Shown: piece after piece, positions 1 through 5,042 of the stretch
Numbering within the stretch: the stretch's first letter is position 1
Layout of the letters: each line of letters begins with the position of its first letter
Assembly (NCBI GenBank): GCA_902497185.1
Contig: CABVEG010000102.1
Span: 1-6,373, forward strand
DNA length: 6,373 nucleotides
DNA from: an uncultured Eubacteriales bacterium
GTDB lineage: Bacteria > Bacillota > Clostridia > Lachnospirales > CAG-274
Direction of reading: 5' to 3'
Made by a program: the position numbers and the translations under genes
Notes under the pieces: model-generated
Databases searched by the model: none
The model's input: only the letters and a program-made list of their open reading frames with translations
Told to the model about the DNA's origin: nothing

Positions 1-26
1 ATTTTATAACAAATTTACTAAAAAAT

Positions 27-79
27 AAAGAGAATTTGCAAAAAAAATTTTTATTTTTGTGAAATTTTAATCTCTTTTT
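27..79 (+). terminator. Possible AU-rich hairpin with T-tract, end of an upstream gene
   Basis: AAAGAGA at 27-33 is the exact reverse complement of TCTCTTT at 71-77. Inside it, ATTT (34-37) can pair with AAAT (62-65), and CAAAAA (39-44) with TTTTTG (54-59), leaving a small bulge and an AT-only loop. The 3' arm runs into TTTTT at 75-79. This is the shape of an intrinsic terminator for a plus-strand gene left of the window, but the stem is almost all A-U and this sequence is so AT-rich that chance pairing is easy. The gene it would serve is not visible. An alternative is simple curved A/T-tract DNA upstream of the zapA promoter. Confidence 0.25.
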
Positions 80-103
80 AATATTTTGTAAAGAAATTTT
101 AAT
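61..103. repeat. 11-bp direct repeat upstream of the promoter
   Basis: GAAATTTTAAT occurs exactly at 61-71 and again at 93-103, 32 bp apart start to start, about three helical turns. It lies just upstream of the predicted promoter. It could be paired binding sites for a regulator or UP-element-like DNA, but the composition (10 of 11 bases A or T) makes chance recurrence plausible. The first copy overlaps the 3' arm of the possible hairpin at 27-79. Confidence 0.35.
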
Positions 104-113
104 ATGACCACTA

Positions 114-141
114 GTGCAATTAAGCCAAAATGTGATATAAT
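114..141 (+). promoter_or_regulatory. Predicted sigma-A-type extended -10 promoter for the operon
   Basis: A perfect TATAAT lies at 136-141, directly preceded by TGA (133-135), which makes a full extended -10 element (TGnTATAAT). The best -35 candidate is poor, GTGCAA at 114-119 with a 16-bp spacer, as is common when an extended -10 is present. Transcription would start near 147-149 and give a leader of about 45 nt before zapA. It is the only convincing promoter in the window and would serve all four genes. A second TATAAT at 154-159 has no -35 or TGn motif. Confidence 0.6.
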
Positions 142-157
142 CTAAATATAGATTATA
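136..157. repeat. Perfect 9-bp inverted repeat overlapping the -10 box
   Basis: TATAATCTA (136-144) and TAGATTATA (149-157) are exact reverse complements separated by the 4-bp spacer AATA. The left arm contains the predicted -10 box and the right arm covers the likely start site. It could be a dimeric-repressor operator, a melting-prone element, or a symmetric -10 giving some divergent transcription, because the minus strand also reads TATAAT from 157 down to 152. No regulator is encoded in the window, so function is inferred only from position and symmetry. Confidence 0.5.
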
Positions 158-181
158 ATTACATTTACATAGATAAAAGCT

Positions 182-187
182 GGAGGG
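182..187 (+). promoter_or_regulatory. Shine-Dalgarno site of zapA
   Basis: GGAGGG lies 6 bases before the ATG at 194. It fixes that ATG as the start. The ZapA domain begins within the first ten residues, so no upstream start is needed. Confidence 0.85.
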
Positions 188-193
188 ATAAAA

Positions 194-1144
194 ATGGCAG
201 AGGCTAAGAAAAAAATTGAGGTGGTTATAGGCGGAAGAGCTTACAACCTTGCAGGTATGGAGAGCGAAGATTATATTGAAATGGTAGCAAAGTACCTTGA
301 TAATAAACTTAATGAGTTAAAGGCTAAGTCATCACCTAATATTGTGTATGACGAGTCTTTTCCCATTATTTTGGCTCTTAATATTGCCGATGATTTATTT
401 AAGGAAAAGGAAAATAAGGAAAATACAAGCACTGTAATTACTAAGGAAAATGAAAACAGTGTTGCAGCAGAGCTTTCAAAGAGATTAAATGAACAGGCAA
501 AGGATTTAACAGAGGTTAGAAATCAGTACAGTATTAAGGTCAATGATTATGAGCTGCTTTTAAATCAGTTTGAGTCAAAAAGCGGAGAAGTTGACGGCTT
601 AAAGACCACTATTATAAATCGTGAAGATATGATTGAAAAACTTGAAAGAAAAGTAAGTATGCTTCAGGGAGATATTGATGAATTAACGGGAAAGGTTGAA
701 GATAAATCTCAATATATAACTGATTTGAATGCTAAAATCAGCAGTAAAAATCAGGAGCTTAATACTTTAAGCAAAAAACTTAATGAAAAAAATGTTGCGC
801 TTAACGAATTAAATCAAAAGGCGGCTGAAAGGAATATTAAACTTAGCACAGTCAATAAAGAACGAGATGACCTTGCCGTAAAGCTTAAATCAGCCAATAA
901 TACAATTAAGAGCCTTGAAAGCACAATTGAAACTCTTACCAATGAGAAAAAATCTTTAACAAATGATAAGGAAAATCTTATTAAGGATGTTGCTTCCGTT
1001 AAGGACCAGTTCGATACATTTAAGAGCAGTCTTGATGTAAATAATGAAAATCAGTTAAAGGCTGCTTTTGCAAAGGTTAAGGCTGAAAATATTGAGCTTA
1101 TGAGAAAAATTGAAAGCCTTGAATCTAAGTTAGCAGACAAATAA
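194..1144 (+). CDS. zapA: ZapA-like cell division protein with long C-terminal coiled coil
   Basis: Cytoplasmic FtsZ-associated protein. ZapA family members bind FtsZ and bundle its protofilaments at midcell, promoting Z-ring assembly. Residues about 7-72 match the ZapA domain: a strand followed by IGGRAYNL (12-19), then SEDYIEMVAKYLDNKL (24-39) and the helix ILALNIADDLFK (59-70). An Asn/Lys/Glu-rich linker follows, then predicted coiled coil from about 88 to 315. From I147 to L280 hydrophobic residues fall at alternating 3/4 spacing without a phase break. At 316 residues it is about three times the usual ZapA length of 85-110; the excess is all coiled coil. There is no signal peptide or membrane segment. 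It is the first gene of the operon, has a strong ribosome binding site, and ends in tandem stops (TAA TAG). Because of the length it might be a specialised division or scaffold protein rather than a plain ZapA orthologue; the N-terminal domain assignment is solid, the tail's function is unknown. Confidence 0.88.
   Translation: MAEAKKKIEVVIGGRAYNLAGMESEDYIEMVAKYLDNKLNELKAKSSPNIVYDESFPIILALNIADDLFKEKENKENTSTVITKENENSVAAELSKRLNEQAKDLTEVRNQYSIKVNDYELLLNQFESKSGEVDGLKTTIINREDMIEKLERKVSMLQGDIDELTGKVEDKSQYITDLNAKISSKNQELNTLSKKLNEKNVALNELNQKAAERNIKLSTVNKERDDLAVKLKSANNTIKSLESTIETLTNEKKSLTNDKENLIKDVASVKDQFDTFKSSLDVNNENQLKAAFAKVKAENIELMRKIESLESKLADK
704..871 (+). repeat. Four degenerate 42-bp (14-residue) tandem repeats in the zapA coiled coil
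   Basis: Residues 171-184, 185-198, 199-212 and 213-226 align as two-heptad units without gaps. Each begins with Lys or Arg (K171, K185, K199, R213), the second residue is Asn in three of four, and a hydrophobic residue sits at unit positions 5 and 8 (I/L/L/L and L/L/L/V). The middle units share the pattern KNxxLNxLxxKxxE. The DNA copies at 746-787 and 788-829 are clearly similar but not identical, so duplication looks old or the pattern is kept by selection for the coiled coil. The repeat fades after 871. Confidence 0.6.
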
Positions 1145-1145
1145 T

Positions 1146-1150
1146 AGGTG
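1146..1150 (+). promoter_or_regulatory. Weak Shine-Dalgarno site of the U32 gene
   Basis: AGGTG, 7 bases before the ATG at 1158, overlaps the second stop codon (TAG, 1145-1147) after zapA. It is the weakest site of the four genes, so this gene probably depends partly on ribosomes arriving from zapA 13 bp upstream. Confidence 0.55.
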
Positions 1151-1157
1151 ATTTGTT

Positions 1158-3491
1158 ATGAAAAAGCCGGAAATTTTAGCACCAACAGGTACAAAAGAAA
1201 GCGTCATAGCTGCCTTAAACGGCGGCTGTGATGCAATATATATAGGGGGCAAGTCCTTTAATGCCCGTCAATATGCTTCAAACCCCTCCGATAATGAGCT
1301 TAAGGATATTATTAATATCTGCCATTTAAGAGGGGTTAAGGTGTTTATTACACTTAATATTTTATATAAGGAAAATGAAATTAATGATGTTCTGAGTTTT
1401 GTAAAAACAGTGTATGATTTTGGGGCAGACGGTTTAATCATTCAGGATATTGGTATGTTTTCTCTTGTTAAAGAATATTTCCCTCATATTATTAAAAGTG
1501 CCTCAACACAAATGTCGGTTCATAATAAAGAGGGTATAAATCTTCTTTCGGAACTTGGCTATGACAGAATTGTACTTGCAAGAGAGCTTAGCTTAAAAGA
1601 AGTGTGTGAAATTAATAAAATTAAAGGTGATACTGAAATTGAAGCCTTTGCTCACGGTGCTCTTTGTGTCTGCTACAGCGGAAGGTGTCTTATGAGCAGC
1701 CTTATAGGTCAAAGAAGCGGTAACAGAGGCAGATGCGCTCAACCTTGTAGAATGGATTATACCTTTTTTAAGGGTGATGAAGTTATAAAAGAAGGCTGCC
1801 TTATTTCACCAAAGGATATTTCCACTGTTGAAATTATGGACAAAATTGCGGAAAGCGGTGTTGACAGCTTAAAAATAGAGGGCAGAATGAAAAGTCCCGA
1901 GTATGTTTATGAGGTTGTTTCACAATACCGAAAATATATTGATGAAGCCTGTGAAAATTGCTTTTATGTTGAGAAAAATGACATTAAGGAGCTTACACAG
2001 ATATTTAACAGGGGCGGTTCTTCATCAAATGGCTATTATAATTGTTATTCCGGCAGGTCGATGATAAGCAGCTCACCTAAAAGCAGCGGTATTGAAATAG
2101 GACAGGTCATAGATTATAACTTTAAGAAAAAGCTGTGCAAAATAAAACTTAATGAAAATGTAACGGCAGGTGACGGAATTGAAATATGGTCTAAAAACCA
2201 CGTTGGTACAGGAATTAACAAAAATGCAGGGGCAGGTGAAACAATTACCGTAAATATTGAAGGCAAAATAAATAAAGGCGACAGGGTTTTTAAGTCATAT
2301 GATAAAGCATTAAATGATAAGTTAAAGAAAACATATCAGAAAATCACAAGAAAATTGCTGGTGAATGTTAGAGTTAAGGTTGACAAAGATGAAAGCTATA
2401 TTGAATTTGTTGATTATGGTTTAAAAATTAAGGGGCAATGTGGAGATAATGCGCAAAATCAACCTATGACAGCTGAAAGTATAATTTCAAGACTTTCTAA
2501 AACGGGAGATACACCTTTTGAATTTAACTTTGTTGAATGTAGTGTGGGTAAAAATATTTATATTCCTGTTTTCGCTCTTAATGCTTTAAGACGTGATGCC
2601 TGTGAAAGACTTGAAGAGCATATAGTAAAAAGCTATGAAAGAAAAAGCCAAAGGGCAGTGTACAATACAGACAGCTTTAATAAGGCTGAAAGGCCTGTAG
2701 TTACTGCAAGAGTCAGAACTATGGACCAGCTTAAAGCCTGTGCTGAGGCAGGAGTTAAGAAAATATACTGCGACACCTGTATGAATACAGACAGGGCTTA
2801 TGAAATATGCAGGGATAAGGGTATTGAAATGTATATTTCACTTCCTTATATTGCAAGAGAAGGCTATCAGAGCATAATTGATAAGCATAAAAACTGTGAC
2901 GGCTATTTAATGAGAAGTTACAGTAAAATTAGTACTGATAAACCTGTTATAACTGATTATACTCTTAATATTTTTAACAGGGCGGCAGTAAATGAAATAA
3001 GAAGTATTTTTAAAGGTCCTATAGTTACTCTTTCTCCGGAGCTTAATATTAAGGAGCTTAGTCATATAGCGGATGAAAATTGTGAAATAGTTGTATACGG
3101 CAGACTTCCTTTAATGACAACTCACCAGTGTCCCGTAGGTCTTTATGAAGGAGAAAAGGGCAGTAAAAAATACTGCAAATTAAGAAATAAAGAGGCTAAT
3201 TACAGACTTATGGACAGAACAAAAAGAGAGTTCCCTATAATAAGAGATTGCAATGAATGTATTGCCTTTGTATTAAATTCTGCACCTATGTATGTTTTGA
3301 ACAGGGCAGAGGATATTATTAAAATCGGTGCAGGCTATACTGCCATGGAATTTACTGTTGAAAGCTACGATGAAACATTTGCTATTGCTACAGAACATAT
3401 TAACGTTATAGAAAAAGGAAACAGACCATCGGATATTAAGAAATTTACAGGGGAAACAACCGGAGGTCATTTCAACAGAGGAGTGCTTTAA
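1158..3491 (+). CDS. Large U32-family protein (RlhA/YdcP type, DUF3656), probable Fe-S RNA hydroxylase
   Basis: Annotated in databases as 'U32 peptidase' or 'collagenase', but characterised relatives (RlhA on 23S rRNA C2501, TrhP on tRNA U34, UbiU/UbiV on ubiquinone precursors) are oxygen-independent hydroxylases, with prephenate needed for the RNA reactions. The N-terminal TIM-barrel half (about 1-260) carries PEILAPTGTKES, STQMSVHN (116-123) and the U32 signature HGALCVCYSGRC (166-177) continuing to RGRCAQPCR (190-198). C170, C177 and C193 plus C197 or C214 are the likely [4Fe-4S] ligands. A middle part (about 305-395) looks beta-rich. The DUF3656 region includes LSKTGDTPF (446-454) and NALRRDACERL (475-485). 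Residues about 511-720 resemble a second, degenerate U32 barrel with C658, C673, C698 and C701. The C-terminus TGGHFNRGVL is typical of the large class. At 777 residues it is longer than E. coli RlhA (about 650). No signal peptide is present, so it should be cytoplasmic. The start is supported by the motif at residue 4. The exact RNA target is inferred, so no symbol is given. Confidence 0.87.
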   Translation: MKKPEILAPTGTKESVIAALNGGCDAIYIGGKSFNARQYASNPSDNELKDIINICHLRGVKVFITLNILYKENEINDVLSFVKTVYDFGADGLIIQDIGMFSLVKEYFPHIIKSASTQMSVHNKEGINLLSELGYDRIVLARELSLKEVCEINKIKGDTEIEAFAHGALCVCYSGRCLMSSLIGQRSGNRGRCAQPCRMDYTFFKGDEVIKEGCLISPKDISTVEIMDKIAESGVDSLKIEGRMKSPEYVYEVVSQYRKYIDEACENCFYVEKNDIKELTQIFNRGGSSSNGYYNCYSGRSMISSSPKSSGIEIGQVIDYNFKKKLCKIKLNENVTAGDGIEIWSKNHVGTGINKNAGAGETITVNIEGKINKGDRVFKSYDKALNDKLKKTYQKITRKLLVNVRVKVDKDESYIEFVDYGLKIKGQCGDNAQNQPMTAESIISRLSKTGDTPFEFNFVECSVGKNIYIPVFALNALRRDACERLEEHIVKSYERKSQRAVYNTDSFNKAERPVVTARVRTMDQLKACAEAGVKKIYCDTCMNTDRAYEICRDKGIEMYISLPYIAREGYQSIIDKHKNCDGYLMRSYSKISTDKPVITDYTLNIFNRAAVNEIRSIFKGPIVTLSPELNIKELSHIADENCEIVVYGRLPLMTTHQCPVGLYEGEKGSKKYCKLRNKEANYRLMDRTKREFPIIRDCNECIAFVLNSAPMYVLNRAEDIIKIGAGYTAMEFTVESYDETFAIATEHINVIEKGNRPSDIKKFTGETTGGHFNRGVL
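3478..3483 (+). promoter_or_regulatory. Shine-Dalgarno site of the SEDS gene, inside the U32 gene
   Basis: GAGGAG sits 8 bases before the ATG at 3492 and lies in the last codons of the U32 gene. The U32 stop (TAA, 3489-3491) directly abuts this ATG, giving TAAATG, an arrangement that favours translational coupling. Confidence 0.75.
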
Positions 3492-5042
3492 ATGATTGAT
3501 TTGTACATTATTATTTCAAAATATCTTTTTATACTTTATATTGCTGCATTTGTTTTTTGCGGATTTATGATTAATCTTAAAAGGCAGGGTATGGCAGGCT
3601 TTAATATTGCGTCAGGACTTAGCAATCAAAGGCTTTGCATAATACTTTTTCATATTACTGCAAGTGTAATTTTAATTTCCGCATCTGTTGAGTATGAAAT
3701 GCAGCCTGTAATACTTTATTGTGTTATTGGTTTTCTTCTTATTATAGGCGGTAATATTTTTACTGCAAAACTTTACCCTGAAGGCAGTCATTTGCTTTAT
3801 AATTGTGTGTTTTTTCTTATGGATATAGGGCTTATGATGCTTTACAGGCTTAATGCGGATATTGCCAATAAACAGCTTATATGGAACACAATAGGTATAG
3901 TTATGATGCTTGTTATGCCTAAGATTCTTTCTGTAATGCCAAGGCTTGATAAATTTAAGAATTTGTATATTGTCCTATCATTTGTATTGTTAATTGCAAC
4001 CATAGTATTCGGCTCTGAGGAGTACGGCTCCAAAAACTGGCTTAGCATCGGTCCTGTGGGATTTCAGCCATCGGAGCTTATTAAGGTGCTTTTTGTGCTT
4101 TATCTTGCGTCATCTTTTGCTAACAGACCTGCGTTTAAGAAGCTTATACTTCCTACTGTTTTAAGCGGCGCAGTTGTGCTTTTGCTTGTCGGCGGACAAA
4201 ATGATTTAGGCTCTGCACTTATATTTTATATGACATTTTTGGTGGTTCTTTTTATTGCTACCTCCAATTATTTTTACCTTTTAAGCGGTCTTGCTTTTAT
4301 AAGTGTTGCATCAAGCATTGCCTATAAACTTTTTAGTCATATAAGGGTAAGAGTTGAAGCATGGCAGAATCCTTGGCTTGATGTCCACAACACAGGCTAT
4401 CAGATTGCCCAGTCATTATTTGCCATATGCACATGGGGAATTACGGGCATAGGCTTTACAAGAGGCTATGCAACAACTATTCCCGTTGTTGAGAGGGACT
4501 TTATATTTGCAGCAATTTGTGAAGAATTTGGTGTTATATTTGCTGTGGGAGTTATACTTATATTTATGCTTATACTTCTTGAAGGCGCAAGAGGTGCCAT
4601 TGAAAACAACAATAGGTTTTTAAGCCTTGTTTGTGCAGGCTTTACGGCTCTTATAGCATTTCAGTCTTTTCTGATTATAGGCGGTGTAATTAAATTTATA
4701 CCTCTTACAGGTGTTACACTTCCTTTTGTAAGCTATGGCGGTACATCTATTGTTATAAGCTATATTATTGTAGCCGTAATGCAGTGGATAATAATGAGAA
4801 ATGCAGAATATGGCTATGATAAGTCAGAGGAGGATATACACGAGAGAGTAAGACATCCTCAGAGCAGAAAAAGAAATGTCAAGTCAGCTGAAAATGCGAA
4901 TAAAGCCCCAAAAAGTGATAAGCCTCCCGTAAAGAGGACTACTGTTGAAAGACCTGCAAGAAAAAGTGCAAATTCTAAAAAAACTCCACCTCCCGTAGGA
5001 GGCAGACCTGATAACTATAATAGAAAAAGGAGGGATAATTAA
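3492..5042 (+). CDS. SEDS-family peptidoglycan glycosyltransferase, RodA/FtsW type
   Basis: Integral membrane enzyme that polymerises lipid II into glycan strands together with a cognate class B PBP, here encoded next. Family signatures are clear: GSKNWLSIGPVGFQPSELIK (179-198) with W183 and QPSE (192-195); QNDLGSA (236-242); NPWLDVHNTGYQIAQS (293-308); IPVVERDFIFAAICEEFG (330-347), in which D336 matches the conserved extracellular-loop Asp required in RodA; and LTGVTLPFVSYGGTS (405-419). I count 12-13 hydrophobic segments, roughly at 5-27, 47-66, 72-93, 102-119, 129-146, 156-174, 193-210, 217-234, 237-256, 258-280, 341-363, 376-400 and 411-433. The QPSE block lies about 80 residues later than in E. 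coli or B. subtilis RodA, so there is an N-terminal membrane extension. The tail after about 440 is hydrophilic and strongly basic. RodA, FtsW and SpoVE cannot be separated by eye; pairing with a short PbpA-like PBP, as in the mycobacterial rodA-pbpA pair, leans toward RodA. Confidence 0.93.
   Translation: MIDLYIIISKYLFILYIAAFVFCGFMINLKRQGMAGFNIASGLSNQRLCIILFHITASVILISASVEYEMQPVILYCVIGFLLIIGGNIFTAKLYPEGSHLLYNCVFFLMDIGLMMLYRLNADIANKQLIWNTIGIVMMLVMPKILSVMPRLDKFKNLYIVLSFVLLIATIVFGSEEYGSKNWLSIGPVGFQPSELIKVLFVLYLASSFANRPAFKKLILPTVLSGAVVLLLVGGQNDLGSALIFYMTFLVVLFIATSNYFYLLSGLAFISVASSIAYKLFSHIRVRVEAWQNPWLDVHNTGYQIAQSLFAICTWGITGIGFTRGYATTIPVVERDFIFAAICEEFGVIFAVGVILIFMLILLEGARGAIENNNRFLSLVCAGFTALIAFQSFLIIGGVIKFIPLTGVTLPFVSYGGTSIVISYIIVAVMQWIIMRNAEYGYDKSEEDIHERVRHPQSRKRNVKSAENANKAPKSDKPPVKRTTVERPARKSANSKKTPPPVGGRPDNYNRKRRDN
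4989..5002 (+). promoter_or_regulatory. Small CCTCC/GGAGG hairpin near the end of the SEDS gene
   Basis: CCTCC (4989-4993) and GGAGG (4998-5002) form a 5-bp GC-rich stem with loop CGTA. The same CCTCC is complementary to GGAGG at 5029-5033, the core of the PBP ribosome binding site, so the two pairings exclude each other. The arrangement could tune PBP translation, but it lies in coding sequence and may be incidental. Confidence 0.3.
5028..5033 (+). promoter_or_regulatory. Strong Shine-Dalgarno site of the PBP gene
   Basis: AGGAGG, within a longer AAGGAGGG run, is a near-perfect match to the 16S 3' end and sits 8 bases before the ATG at 5042. It lies in the last codons of the SEDS gene (Arg-Lys-Arg-Arg-Asp-Asn). 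It decides the PBP start together with the TAATG overlap. Confidence 0.85.

Noticed and set aside
154..159. Second TATAAT as an independent promoter
   Set aside because: It has neither a TGn extension nor a -35-like hexamer at the right distance, and it overlaps the right arm of the palindrome, which explains the match.
1861..1889. Internal promoter from TTGACA at 1861-1866
   Set aside because: No TATAAT-like hexamer lies 16-18 bp downstream, and the hexamer falls in a conserved coding segment. A second TTGACA at 2380-2385 has TATATT only 11 bp away, too close.
3273..3470. Minus-strand open frame of 65 codons inside the U32 gene
   Set aside because: It lies wholly antisense to a conserved coding region, has a low-complexity Cys/Phe/Asn-rich product with no recognisable domain, and has no supporting promoter.
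1158..3491. Secreted collagenase or protease acting on the wall
   Set aside because: There is no signal peptide or membrane anchor, and the conserved features are the cysteine cluster and barrel motifs shared with hydroxylases (RlhA, TrhP, UbiU/V), not a protease catalytic set.
3842..4048. Minus-strand open frame of 68 codons inside the SEDS gene
   Set aside because: It mirrors transmembrane codons and conserved SEDS sequence; its hydrophobic look is what the opposite strand of membrane helices produces.
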